From: Lentisphaeria bacterium
GTDB lineage: Bacteria > Verrucomicrobiota > Lentisphaeria > Victivallales > Victivallaceae
Length of the DNA stretch: 64,000 bases
Direction of reading: 5' to 3'
NCBI GenBank assembly: GCA_017450705.1
Contig: JAFSTC010000071.1
Coordinates: forward strand, 1-64,000
A program made the translations under genes and the position numbers. Below the pieces are notes generated by a model, which did not search any database, was not told where the DNA came from, and saw nothing but the letters and a program-made list of their open reading frames with translations. Below, in pieces: positions 43,888 through 51,819 of this stretch (position 1 is the stretch's first letter; every line of letters begins with the position of its first letter).

Positions 43888-44311
43888 GGAAACCGTGTTC
43901 GTCTCAAGATCGGAATCGGAAACCGAAGAGGCCGGCTTTCGCCTGGCCCGGAGCCTCTCATCCGGGAGCACCGTCCTGCTCCGGGGAGACCTCGGCGCCG
44001 GTAAAACGGTCTTTTCCCGGGGATTCGCCCGGGGCCTCGGCATAACGGAACCCGTGTCGAGTCCGACTTACACCATCGTGCAGGAGTACGAACGGCCCGG
44101 CGGCGGCAGGCTCTACCATCTCGACCTCTACCGCATCTCCGGCGTCGAGGCTGCGCTGGCCTTCGGCGCGGACGAATTTTTCGCCGATCCCGCCGCCATC
44201 GCTCTCGTCGAATGGCCGGAGCGGATCGAGGGACTTTTGCCTCCCGGTGCGGTCAACGTCAGACTGGAACATCTTTCCGAGAGCGAAAGACGCATATCGA
44301 TATGCCGCTGA
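43874..44311 (+). CDS. tsaE: tRNA t6A biosynthesis ATPase TsaE
   Basis: 145 residues from ATG 43874, overlapping the thiL end by 14 bp. The P-loop is LLRGDLGAGKTVFSRGFARGLG, followed by VSSPTYTIVQEY and the HLDLYRI motif (Walker B region), then VEWPERI, all diagnostic of TsaE/YjeE. With TsaB, TsaC and TsaD, which are not in this window, it forms N6-threonylcarbamoyl-A37 of tRNAs. That product is the substrate of the methylthiotransferase encoded at 36686, though the two genes lie in separate operons. Confidence 0.93.
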   Translation: MCTDKETVFVSRSESETEEAGFRLARSLSSGSTVLLRGDLGAGKTVFSRGFARGLGITEPVSSPTYTIVQEYERPGGGRLYHLDLYRISGVEAALAFGADEFFADPAAIALVEWPERIEGLLPPGAVNVRLEHLSESERRISICR

Positions 44312-45006
44312 AAAACATGTTCCTTCCCGCCGGGGACGATCCGCCGGCTCCGGCGGCAAAATTCCTTCTGCCGGGATTCATCTGCGGCTGTCTCTTCGTT
44401 CTGGCTCCCTTCCCCCAGCTTCTCTGCGTGAGAAGCGGCATCTCCGTTCTGCTGGCGACGTCCTTCATCTCCCCGCTGTGCGGCGTAGGCCTCATGACCG
44501 CGCTGCTGATCTGTTCCGGAGGTCGGGAAATGCTTTCGCTCCGCATTCCCGACAAAACGGACGTCAAATACGCCTTTTTCGGAACATGTCTCATCGTGGC
44601 GGCGTACGCTTCGGCCGATGCGCTCTGGAAGCTCCTCCTCAAAAGCTGCGGCATCCCCTTTTCGGAGGAACAGCAGCTGATGACGCTCGCAAAAAATCTC
44701 CGCGGACCGGATTTTCTCCTGTTTTCCCTGCTGGTGACGATCCCCGTTCCCGTTGCCGAGGAACTGCTCTTCCGGAGGATCCTTTACGCGCTGCTGCGGC
44801 CCGCGGGGCGGACATTCGCGATCGTCTTCGGAGCGGCCGTCTTTTCGGCCGTGCATCTTTTTCCGGCGGGCCTGCCCGGGCTCTTCATCATCGGTGCGGG
44901 GTTCCAACTGCTCTTTCTGAACAGGAAAAATCTCGCGGTCTCCATTTTGGGCCACGCGTTTCTGAACGCATGCGCCGTTCTGTCCGCCGCCGTCGCGGCT
45001 CCATAA
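44302..45006 (+). CDS. CPBP family intramembrane metalloprotease
   Basis: A 234-residue membrane protein; ATG 44302 overlaps the tsaE stop. There are about six hydrophobic helices. The conserved motifs are the Glu pair with Arg in VAEELLFRRILYALL, the second-motif region AVHLFPAG, and the third motif HAFLNACA; together they form the glutamate protease site of the ABI/CAAX (Rce1-like) family. Bacterial members act in peptide-modifying systems or unknown membrane proteolysis; no prenylation or bacteriocin genes are nearby. Expression is coupled to thiL-tsaE. Confidence 0.85.
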   Translation: MPLKNMFLPAGDDPPAPAAKFLLPGFICGCLFVLAPFPQLLCVRSGISVLLATSFISPLCGVGLMTALLICSGGREMLSLRIPDKTDVKYAFFGTCLIVAAYASADALWKLLLKSCGIPFSEEQQLMTLAKNLRGPDFLLFSLLVTIPVPVAEELLFRRILYALLRPAGRTFAIVFGAAVFSAVHLFPAGLPGLFIIGAGFQLLFLNRKNLAVSILGHAFLNACAVLSAAVAAP

Positions 45007-45022
45007 AAAAAGGCCGTTTCCC

Positions 45023-45487
45023 ATGAAAAAGATCTTATTTGTCTGTCACGGCAATATCTGCCGCAGTCCGATGGCGGAGTCCGTCATGAAGGATCTGGTC
45101 GAAAAAAGAGGACTCGATGAACATTTTTACATCGAGTCCGCCGCCGTCAGCGCGGAGGAGCTGGGCAATGCCGTCTACCCGCCGGCGAGAGAGATCCTCC
45201 GCGCCCACGGTCTTTCATGCGCGGAAAAACGGGCCAGACAGCTGACTCCGGCGGACTATTCCCGTTTCGATCTGATCGTATGCATGGATCGCTCCAATAT
45301 CCAACGGGCCGGGCGCATTCTGTCAGGCGATCCGGAGGGAAAACTTTCGCTTCTCATGGACTGGACCGACCGCCCGGGGAATGTCTCCGACCCCTGGTAT
45401 ACAGGGGATTTCGAGGCGGCGTGGCGGGATATTTCCGAAGGCTGCCGGGCAATGCTCGAAAAACTGGAGCCGGAAAAGGCTCTGTGA
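45023..45487 (+). CDS. Low-molecular-weight protein tyrosine phosphatase
   Basis: A 154-residue protein with the P-loop FVCHGNICRSPMAE (C-x5-R-S signature) and the general acid in DPWYTGDFE near the end. This is the usual length for the family. Substrates in bacteria include autophosphorylated tyrosine kinases of capsule synthesis; no such kinase is seen here. Arsenate reductase activity is unlikely because the additional ArsC cysteines are not present in the right places. It is the last gene of the thiL unit, 16 nt after the protease gene, and converges on ispF. Confidence 0.9.
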   Translation: MKKILFVCHGNICRSPMAESVMKDLVEKRGLDEHFYIESAAVSAEELGNAVYPPAREILRAHGLSCAEKRARQLTPADYSRFDLIVCMDRSNIQRAGRILSGDPEGKLSLLMDWTDRPGNVSDPWYTGDFEAAWRDISEGCRAMLEKLEPEKAL

Positions 45488-45545
45488 TGCGTCCGGAGAG
45501 ACGTGCGCCAAAACGTTTCCGCAAGCGGAACTGCGGCCGGGAGAA

Positions 45546-46028
45546 TCAGAACAGTTTTTTTATCAGGGCGACGGCTTCGGCGGCGATCCCTTCGCCGCGG
45601 CCGGTGAACCCGAGTTTTTCCGTTGTCGTGAATTTGACGGAGACCCGGTCGAGGGCGATGCCGAGACAGTCGGCAAGCTTCGTGCGCATCTCCTCGCGCC
45701 ACGGGCCCAGTTTCGGCGCCTGGGCGATCAGCGTGACATCGACGTTGACGATGCCGTAGCTGGCAAAACGGGGCGACGTCACCACTTCCTTCAGGAGCCG
45801 GAGACTGTCCGCGCCCGCGTAGGCGGGGTCGCTGTCGGGAAACCACTGTCCGATATCTCCGAGAGCAGCGGCGCCCAGCAGTGCGTCGATGAGCGCGTGC
45901 ACGGCCACATCCGCATCGCTGTGCCCGTCAAGGCCGCGATCGTACGGGATCCTGACCCCGCACAGGACAAGGTCGCGATTTTCGACCAGCCTGTGAACGT
46001 CGTACCCCTGCCCCGTTCTGAAATCCAT
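45546..46028 (-). CDS. ispF: 2-C-methyl-D-erythritol 2,4-cyclodiphosphate synthase
   Basis: A 160-residue protein from ATG 46028 behind GGGAGG; upstream in-frame codons lie within a terminator and are rejected. The zinc ligands are in GYDVHRL and [20 protein letters not shown]; the substrate loop is [12 protein letters not shown] and the C-terminus [21 protein letters not shown]. It makes MEcPP in the non-mevalonate isoprenoid route. IspD, often fused to it, is absent here. A terminator between it and the small basic-protein gene suggests that it depends on read-through or on a promoter I cannot see. Confidence 0.96.
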   Translation of the reverse strand: MDFRTGQGYDVHRLVENRDLVLCGVRIPYDRGLDGHSDADVAVHALIDALLGAAALGDIGQWFPDSDPAYAGADSLRLLKEVVTSPRFASYGIVNVDVTLIAQAPKLGPWREEMRTKLADCLGIALDRVSVKFTTTEKLGFTGRGEGIAAEAVALIKKLF

Positions 46029-46044
46029 GGCCGAAGCCTCCCTT

Positions 46045-46082
46045 GAAAGAAGAAAACTTTTTCCCGGTTTCCCGGGAAAAAG
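46045..46082 (-). terminator. Terminator between the 36-residue gene and ispF
   Basis: A perfect 11-bp stem, CTTTTTCCCGG with CCGGGAAAAAG, and a 4-nt loop (46057-46082), followed on the minus strand by TTTTCTTCTTTC. Confidence 0.85.
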
Positions 46083-46112
46083 TCCTCGCAAGATCGCTGG
46101 AGAAAACTCCCC

Positions 46113-46223
46113 TTACTTCTTTTTCGCGGCGGCCGCTTTTGCGGCCATATCCCGGGCGTGGACACGCTCCAGATACGCTTTGCGGCGGTTGCGCTTTTCG
46201 ACCTTGTTCAGCTGCTGACCCAT
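46113..46223 (-). CDS. Small 36-residue basic protein (ribosomal/RNA-binding-like)
   Basis: A short gene from ATG 46223 (start MGQQLNKVEKRNRRKAYLER) to TAA 46113, rich in Lys, Arg and Ala, ending AAKAAAAKKK. Its reality is well supported: a strong AAGGAG site six bases before the ATG, a textbook promoter 53 bp upstream and a perfect terminator downstream, so it forms a complete monocistronic unit. The motif N-K-x-x-K-R-x-R-R-x-A-Y-L resembles short basic proteins I recall from other PVC genomes, but I cannot name a family. RNA or ribosome binding is inferred only from charge and size. Confidence 0.75.
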   Translation of the reverse strand: MGQQLNKVEKRNRRKAYLERVHARDMAAKAAAAKKK

Positions 46224-46275
46224 TTTTAGCTCCTTATTGTCTTTATGCTGCCGTAAAACAGGATGAACTTGCTAT

Positions 46276-46304
46276 AATATAACCCGCGAGGAAGTCAATT
46301 GCAA
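46276..46304 (-). promoter_or_regulatory. Promoter of the 36-residue protein gene
   Basis: Minus strand TTGCAA (46304-46299), 17-bp spacer, TATATT (46281-46276) followed by ATAGC. Confidence 0.85.
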
Positions 46305-46340
46305 ACGAAGGTCCGGAAAATCCCGCGGTCCTCCGCCGCT

Positions 46341-47210
46341 TTACGCAAGAAAACCGGGGCGGGAACGGAAGAAAGTCCACTCTTCGAGGTGTTCAACGGA
46401 ACCCCCGGGGGCGAGCCGGACGAGCGGAGAGAGGCTTTCCGCCTCCAGCATGCCGCGGCAGGTGAAAAACTCGCAGTTGCAGCCGAAATCGGGGTATTCG
46501 CAGTCCCGTTTCGCGGCGAATCTCTTGACGAAATATTCCCCGCCCAGCTCATAGGCGACATATCCGGCGGAGTTGAACACGCCGAACTTGAGCGGTTTCC
46601 CGGAGCCGCCCGACTCGCGCATTTCGATGAAGCGCGTTCCCCAGGTGAACCGGGGATCGGCCATATCGGTGTAAGGCCACATCGCCATGGCCCGTGCCGG
46701 CAGCAGCGTCTGGCCCTCTCCGCAGCCCTGCGGGATGAATTTTTCCTGCGGCACGATCACCTTTCCTCCGGGCGCCATGACGGTGAGCGCCCACACGGCG
46801 GCCCGGATCTCCCAGCGCCCGGTGTTGATGAGACGATGAACGATCCGGACTTTTCCCCCTGCGAGACTTATCTCCAATTCCTTGCGCACGCCGTTTCCCC
46901 GTTCCTCGGGGCAGGAAAGAAAAACGACATCGTCCCGGATGCTGTACGGTACGGGCGTGTTGTCTGCGAAATAGGAGCGGGGAAAGGCCTCGGGCGCATG
47001 CCAGAAGCGGTGTCCCCCGTAACTCTGCCACTCCTGTTTCTCCACCGAGGCCAGCTGATCGGCGAATTCGCACATGAAGTTGCGTCCTCCGGAAAATCCC
47101 GCGCCGATGATGCGGGGACCGAACGTCGTCGTGATGAAGATGTCGATCGTTCCGTCCGACAGTTCGATGCAGTCGGGGATGCCGTGAAAATCACATTTTT
47201 CCGCTATCAT
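46341..47210 (-). CDS. Galactose-mutarotase-fold protein (DUF4380-like)
   Basis: A 289-residue protein, with AAAGGAACGGGAAA before the ATG. The opening ELSDGTIDIFITTTFGPRIIGAGFSGG and the later YGGHRFWHAPEAFPRSYFADNTPVPY follow the strand order of mutarotase-like supersandwich proteins annotated as DUF4380. The Trp/His-rich stretch is the probable sugar pocket. There is no signal peptide, so it acts in the cytosol, on an unknown sugar. It is the last gene of a leftward unit with the ArnT/PMT-like protein 18 nt upstream, suggesting a link to glycan assembly or sugar handling. Confidence 0.7.
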   Translation of the reverse strand: MIAEKCDFHGIPDCIELSDGTIDIFITTTFGPRIIGAGFSGGRNFMCEFADQLASVEKQEWQSYGGHRFWHAPEAFPRSYFADNTPVPYSIRDDVVFLSCPEERGNGVRKELEISLAGGKVRIVHRLINTGRWEIRAAVWALTVMAPGGKVIVPQEKFIPQGCGEGQTLLPARAMAMWPYTDMADPRFTWGTRFIEMRESGGSGKPLKFGVFNSAGYVAYELGGEYFVKRFAAKRDCEYPDFGCNCEFFTCRGMLEAESLSPLVRLAPGGSVEHLEEWTFFRSRPGFLA

Positions 47211-47228
47211 TTTCCCGTTCCTTTCGGT

Positions 47229-48863
47229 TTATTCCGGATTGGTCCGCAGGACACCTTTCCAGAGAGAAAGAGGATGCTTGTTGTAGGTGTATTCCGGCGG
47301 CAGAAGGTTGCTCCAGCTCCTGTCCGCGGTCCCCGGGAACTCGGTCCCGATCAGAAAGACGACGGGCTCGTCGCCCGGTATCTCGCCGATCGACCGGATC
47401 TTGACCGCGTCGACGCCCGCGTAGAACAGTTCGCCGTAAAGATCGTTGATGCCGATCTTGTACAATTTTTTGCCGCCCGCCTGGATCAGGACCTTTCTCA
47501 GATCGTTCCCGATGCGGCGCTTCTCCCTCTTCTGGGCCCGGTAGGGCGCCATGACGCCGCCGTAAAAGATGCCGCAGGCGACGGAAAAAAGCAGCAGCAT
47601 GATCCAGAGAGGCTGCTGTTTCCGGCAGAACCGGAAGAGGAAAAGGATGATCGTCAGCAAAACGCAGCAGACCGCGACGACGAAGGGGAAATGAAGGGCA
47701 TCCCGGAAGGCAAGGGAGTTCTTCAGACTGATGAAGAGACTCAGCCATCTTTCGGGAGCCAGCTGGACCGTCACGAAGGCGACGATGAGGCCGGCGGCAA
47801 AAATTTCGCCGGCGAAGAGAAGTTTGCGGATCCGCTCCCCGTACCGTCTCGTTCCCAGCTCGTAGGTGATGCCGGTCTGGATGGCCAGCGGTCCCAGCAG
47901 AAAGAAGATGTCCCGCGACTCGCTGTCGTTGAAAAGCCAGACGATGGCGAGGATGACAAAGGTGAGAGTCCGCAGATAGCGGCTGAAGATGGGGGTCTTG
48001 TCCAGCTCCTGAAGCGCCACGCAGAAGGGAAGCCAGGCGATCAGCGACCACGGCAGGAGCCGCAGAGGCAGAAGCAGCGGAAATTCGATGATGTCCAGAA
48101 AGTATTTCTTTTTGTAGAAGAGAACGCTCTCGAGCCACACGTCGTACACGCTGCCGTCCGTACGCAGGAAGAAGGGAAGAGTCCATGCCGTCACGATACC
48201 CGCCAGCAGCAGGACGGCGACGATGAATCCCGGACTGCGGAACTTCGACTTGACGGAGAGCGGGCGCCTGAAAAAGAACATGGGCGCAATGAAATACAGC
48301 AGCATCGAGAAGCCGCAGGCAAGAAAACTCGACGCGGCAAGCAAAGCAGAATAGATCCACGCCTTGTTCCAGTTCGATTTCCGGATCCCGTAGTAGAAAA
48401 ACACCAGTTGGGCGGCAAGCAGGAAAAAGGCGCCGGTCGTCGCGGGATTCCCCTCAACGGCCTTTTCCATGGCGATCAGCGGGGTCAGATAGAATGCCGC
48501 CGCCACGAACCCCGCCTTCGGGGTCCTTTGACTCGCCGCGGCGAAGTAGACGAGCACGGCCCCCGCCGCCAGCATCAGCATGGAAATGCCGCGCATGACC
48601 CGTTCCACGGGGGCTCCCGTCAGCCGGTGGATACCGCTGGTAACCGCGGGAAAAACGGGAAAAGCGTTGTACTCGGGTACCCCGTGGGCCGTGACCAGCG
48701 GCGAAAACGGATCGAACTCCATGGCCTCTACGGCGAAGATGCATTCCTGTCTGAAGAGCTCCCTCTCCGCGGCAAGCCACGGCAGATAGATCGCCAGAAA
48801 GGCCGCCGCCAGTGCGCAGATGCAGGCGGTCCTGCTCCAGGTCTTTTCCGAATAAAGTCCCAT
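47229..48863 (-). CDS. ArnT/PMT-like (GT39/GT83) membrane glycosyltransferase
   Basis: 544 residues from ATG 48863. About twelve hydrophobic helices. Between the first two helices lies the acidic loop ERELFRQECIFAVEAMEF and then VPEYNAFPVFPAVTSG, and later NDSESRDIFFLLGPLAIQTG; these follow the order in ArnT-type polyprenyl-phosphate sugar transferases, where the first-loop acid is catalytic. The C-terminal domain (about 430-544) is periplasmic. The acceptor may be lipid A, a cell-wall polymer or protein; none is indicated. The neighbouring mutarotase-like gene is on the same mRNA. Confidence 0.78.
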   Translation of the reverse strand: MGLYSEKTWSRTACICALAAAFLAIYLPWLAAERELFRQECIFAVEAMEFDPFSPLVTAHGVPEYNAFPVFPAVTSGIHRLTGAPVERVMRGISMLMLAAGAVLVYFAAASQRTPKAGFVAAAFYLTPLIAMEKAVEGNPATTGAFFLLAAQLVFFYYGIRKSNWNKAWIYSALLAASSFLACGFSMLLYFIAPMFFFRRPLSVKSKFRSPGFIVAVLLLAGIVTAWTLPFFLRTDGSVYDVWLESVLFYKKKYFLDIIEFPLLLPLRLLPWSLIAWLPFCVALQELDKTPIFSRYLRTLTFVILAIVWLFNDSESRDIFFLLGPLAIQTGITYELGTRRYGERIRKLLFAGEIFAAGLIVAFVTVQLAPERWLSLFISLKNSLAFRDALHFPFVVAVCCVLLTIILFLFRFCRKQQPLWIMLLLFSVACGIFYGGVMAPYRAQKREKRRIGNDLRKVLIQAGGKKLYKIGINDLYGELFYAGVDAVKIRSIGEIPGDEPVVFLIGTEFPGTADRSWSNLLPPEYTYNKHPLSLWKGVLRTNPE

Positions 48864-48903
48864 ATTCCGCCAGTTCTCTTTGTTTCTCTCCCGGCCCCCC
48901 GCG

Positions 48904-49455
48904 TCACCGAACAAGTTTTGAAACGGCCTTGAAGGCCGGATGTTTCGCGGTGCGCAGCAGCATAAAGAGGATGGCCTCGCTGCTCATGACCAGGACGCCG
49001 GAAGCCCGCATCTGGGCCAGAGCAAGTTCGCGGTCCTCCGGCTTGCGGCTGGTCACGGCATCCGCGGAAACGACCGTTCTGTATCCCGCCTCAAGACTGT
49101 CCAGCGCGCTTTGAAAGACGCACACGTGGGATTCGATCCCGCAGAAGATCAGCGTTTCCGGCTTGTTTTTCTTCAGTTCCTCGACGAAAAGCGGTTCTTC
49201 GAAGACGGAAAAACCCGTTTTGGCAATGACGGGCGCTTCGGGCGGCAGCAGCACGGAAAAATCCGGGAGCGTGCCCCCCAGCCCCTGAGGATACTGTTCC
49301 GTGACGATGACGGGCAAGGCCAGCTCCCGGGCACCGTTCAGGAGCAGACGGATCCTGTTCCCGGTCCCGTCGAAGCCGGACATGGCCGGAACGAGGCGCT
49401 CCTGCACGTCGATCATGACCAGACGGCTCGACCCTCCGGATGGAATGAAGCTCAT
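48904..49455 (-). CDS. Isochorismatase-like cysteine hydrolase
   Basis: A 183-residue protein behind GGGAGAG. The catalytic triad of the family is visible: Asp in RLVMIDVQERL (residue 16), Lys in VIAKTGFSVF and Cys in FCGIESHVCVFQSAL, with the cis-peptide region VTEQYPQGLGGT. The HVC form without further specificity loops matches the broad group of nicotinamidase/ureidoacrylate hydrolase relatives (YcaC-like) and not true isochorismatases of siderophore synthesis. The substrate is unknown. It sits second in the leftward unit, 16 nt after the small exported protein. Confidence 0.88.
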   Translation of the reverse strand: MSFIPSGGSSRLVMIDVQERLVPAMSGFDGTGNRIRLLLNGARELALPVIVTEQYPQGLGGTLPDFSVLLPPEAPVIAKTGFSVFEEPLFVEELKKNKPETLIFCGIESHVCVFQSALDSLEAGYRTVVSADAVTSRKPEDRELALAQMRASGVLVMSSEAILFMLLRTAKHPAFKAVSKLVR

Positions 49456-49471
49456 ATTCGATCTCTCCCTG

Positions 49472-49846
49472 TCAGTAATTTCCGCCCGTCGAAACGCCGG
49501 TCAGGGCAACGGGCAGAAGCACAATGTCCCATGTCATTTTTAACGGGGCCACCGCCCCGATAGTGGTGTTTTTGATGCCTTTTTCGAAATATCCGAACGG
49601 CCAGCCCAGGAGCGTCTGCCCCAAACCCAGCGGCAGACGGAATATGGCGACCATATCGTAGCCGATCTTGACCATGTGAACGGCTCCCGACTGCATCCCC
49701 CTCATCACGTAGGGCATGGCGATGGAAGCCGCTTTCAGAGCCAGCGGCGCGAACACGGCCATGGTCACGGGATCCATGGCGCGGACGCGGACCGGCAGCA
49801 GCACTGCCGCCGCCAGCAGAAGGATCAGGATCGCTTTTTTCGGCAT
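49472..49846 (-). CDS. Small exported protein of unknown function
   Basis: 124 residues from ATG 49846 behind GGAAAGAG; an in-frame ATG two codons earlier is possible. The signal peptide is MPKKAILILLLAAAVLLPVRVRA, with cleavage before MDP. The mature part is small, with hydrophobic stretches (MAVFAPLALKAASIAMPYV, then LRLPLG-like segments ending PLGLGQTLLGWPFGYF, and PLKMTWDIVLLPVALTGV). It may associate with the membrane or outer membrane. I do not recognise a family. It leads the unit with isochorismatase-like, PMT-like and mutarotase-like genes. Confidence 0.65.
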   Translation of the reverse strand: MPKKAILILLLAAAVLLPVRVRAMDPVTMAVFAPLALKAASIAMPYVMRGMQSGAVHMVKIGYDMVAIFRLPLGLGQTLLGWPFGYFEKGIKNTTIGAVAPLKMTWDIVLLPVALTGVSTGGNY

Positions 49847-49900
49847 CGTCAAATCTCTTTCCGGTCACGCCCGGCTTGTTTTTCTATCGTCCATCCTAAA

Positions 49901-49929
49901 AAAATACATCCGCAAACGTGTTTCGTCAA
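49901..49929 (-). promoter_or_regulatory. Promoter of the small exported protein operon
   Basis: Minus strand TTGACG (49929-49924), 17-bp spacer, TATTTT (49906-49901). Confidence 0.6.
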
Positions 49930-49957
49930 CCGCCGGCCCATACATTCAACGAAAAAG

Positions 49958-50731
49958 TCAGGACAATATTTTTTGCAGCCCCGAGAAAAACATGACGGTT
50001 CCGGCCAGACACAGCAGCCCGTACACGCACAGCCGGAAGAGCCGTTCGTCGACTTTCCGGTGCAGAAAGTCCCCCAGAAAGATCCCCGCGAAAACGAAGG
50101 GCAGCGCAACGAGGAACCCCTGTCCCATCCGGGCGTTCCAGACGGTCCCCCGAAGCGTCCACTCGGCGATGCGGACGAGATTCATGGTGAGCCAGAGCAA
50201 GGTCAGCGTCACGCGGAAGATGCCCTTTTCGGGCAGCGCCCGCGAGGCGTAGATGACGATGAAAGGACCGCCGGTGCCGAACGCGCCGTGAACGATCCCG
50301 CCGAAAAACAGAAGAAGGCGCATGAGGATCCCCCTGCCCTGTCCGGCGGGAGCCGGCTGCTCCCGCCCGTTCCGCCACGTCCGCAGGAATCCGGATGCGC
50401 CGACGGTGATCATGACGCAGGAGAGCAGGACTTCCAGTACGGGCGCGGAAAGCCGGTTGAAGAGAAAGATCCCGACGGGCAGGCCGAGGGCGACATGCAG
50501 GGCTATGAACCGGTACTCCCGCCACACGACGGACTTCCGGGAGCGGAGAACGATATGGACCGACAGCAGCATGCTGAGCGTGCAGAGATAGGGGATGCTC
50601 ATTTTCAATCCCAGCAGCATGCTCACGAAAGGCAGGGCGATGACCGTACTGCCGAATCCGGTGACTCCCTCGACGGTGAACGAGGCAAAAACGACGGCCC
50701 CGGCGAGAAGCAGTTTCGTCAATTCTTCCAT
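49958..50731 (-). CDS. TauE/SafE family transmembrane exporter
   Basis: A 257-residue protein with about eight hydrophobic helices in two halves. The family motif in the first half is VEGVTGFGSTVIALPFVSM and in the second FFGGIVHGAFGTGGPFIVIYAS, both containing the G-x-G-G/S core of TauE/SafE (DUF81). Members export sulfite, sulfoacetate or other organic anions. No sulfur-metabolism genes are next to it, so the substrate stays open. It has its own promoter 77 bp upstream and is transcribed alone. Confidence 0.9.
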   Translation of the reverse strand: MEELTKLLLAGAVVFASFTVEGVTGFGSTVIALPFVSMLLGLKMSIPYLCTLSMLLSVHIVLRSRKSVVWREYRFIALHVALGLPVGIFLFNRLSAPVLEVLLSCVMITVGASGFLRTWRNGREQPAPAGQGRGILMRLLLFFGGIVHGAFGTGGPFIVIYASRALPEKGIFRVTLTLLWLTMNLVRIAEWTLRGTVWNARMGQGFLVALPFVFAGIFLGDFLHRKVDERLFRLCVYGLLCLAGTVMFFSGLQKILS

Positions 50732-50807
50732 CGGACTTTTTTTCTCTCAAAAAAACGGACAGCGGTCCCCGTCCGCAGAGACCGTTCCCCGCTGAGAACC
50801 TGCGGAT

Positions 50808-50836
50808 AATATATCCCGCCCTCCCCCTTTTTTCAA
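50808..50836 (-). promoter_or_regulatory. Promoter of the TauE/SafE gene
   Basis: Minus strand TTGAAA (50836-50831), 17-bp spacer, TATATT (50813-50808) followed by ATCCGC, as after the promoters at 1924 and 12888. Confidence 0.8.
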
Positions 50837-50855
50837 TCGGGAAGCAGGGGGCTCA

Positions 50856-51800
50856 TCAGTCCGCGGAGATGCTGTCGAGATACTCCCTGTAGCGGTCGTA
50901 GAGGTGGTGCGCCGAGGGATACATGCTGTTGGGACTCATGAAGTGCGAAAACTCGAAGGTGAGCGCCCGCGTCACCCCCGCCCTTTCCGCCGCCTTGAGC
51001 TTCAGCAGGAGTTTCTCCCATTTGATGGGCAGAAAACGGATCGGCATGTCCCGGTCGAAGGATTCGCTGTTGGTCCAGAGTTCGATGCCGTATTTATCCG
51101 CCAGCCGTTTGTTGAGGAGCATCGCGGGACCGATCTCCTCGTACGTCACGTGTCCGTCCTGGAACGCGATGATGTCCACGCTGCCGGCGACCGTTTTCAT
51201 GATGCGGTCCCAGGTGCGTTCGTGGTCTTCGAAGTCGAGATCGTGAGCGCCGGGTTCGTTGGGCATCCAGGCCTTCCGCCCCAGCATGCCCGGTGAAATG
51301 AGCGTCGGCAGATTTCCGGAGATCTCCTTGCAGTAACGGCTGTACCGCAGGAACTCCCTGACGATCGCCTCGTCCCTGCCCGATATCTCTTTGGAAAGAT
51401 ACCAGCCCTTGAAGGCCTTTCTGTGACCGTAGCGGGACCACACCTCGTCGAGCAGACGGCGTTCGACGTCCCATCTGGCATCGAGATCGACGTCCCTGTA
51501 GTGCCCGTTGTGCCGGAGCGCATAGGTGCCGAAGAAATAACGCATGTCATATTTTTCCGCCAGATCGAGGAACAGATCGACCAGATCGACAGGGGGCTCG
51601 TAGCACCCGAATTCGCCGATGAGGATCTTCGAGGGATAGGTTATGAATTTCTCCAGCCCGGAGCGGATCATGATGACCGTGTCGATGCCGATGGCCTTCA
51701 TGGCGGCGAAATCCCGGTCCCACTCCTTGCGGCCCCAGTTCTGATGGGGGATGTCCGAACTGATCTCGTCCAGAAACGTGGCTTTTATCCGAATACTCAT
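50856..51800 (-). CDS. DUF4434 TIM-barrel protein (glycosidase-like)
   Basis: 314 residues behind an AAGAAGG site. The opening IKATFLDEISSDIPHQNWG and the W-D-R-D-F-A-A-M-K pattern are typical of DUF4434, a predicted glycosidase-type TIM barrel. Barrel strands include DTVIMIRSG, MRYFFGTYAL, FKGWYLSKEISG (a Glu at the end of a strand, a catalytic candidate), DIIAFQDGHV and LTFEFSHFM (second Glu candidate). There is no signal peptide. It is the last gene of the leftward pseudopilin/giant-protein unit, 19 nt after the 1774-residue gene, so it may finish intracellular breakdown of what the secreted partners release. Confidence 0.8.
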   Translation of the reverse strand: MSIRIKATFLDEISSDIPHQNWGRKEWDRDFAAMKAIGIDTVIMIRSGLEKFITYPSKILIGEFGCYEPPVDLVDLFLDLAEKYDMRYFFGTYALRHNGHYRDVDLDARWDVERRLLDEVWSRYGHRKAFKGWYLSKEISGRDEAIVREFLRYSRYCKEISGNLPTLISPGMLGRKAWMPNEPGAHDLDFEDHERTWDRIMKTVAGSVDIIAFQDGHVTYEEIGPAMLLNKRLADKYGIELWTNSESFDRDMPIRFLPIKWEKLLLKLKAAERAGVTRALTFEFSHFMSPNSMYPSAHHLYDRYREYLDSISAD

Positions 51801-51819
51801 AAATACCTTCTTCTGCCTT

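Noticed and set aside
49472-49846. Lipoprotein
   Set aside because: The signal peptide ends V-R-V-R-A before MDP, with no lipobox cysteine.
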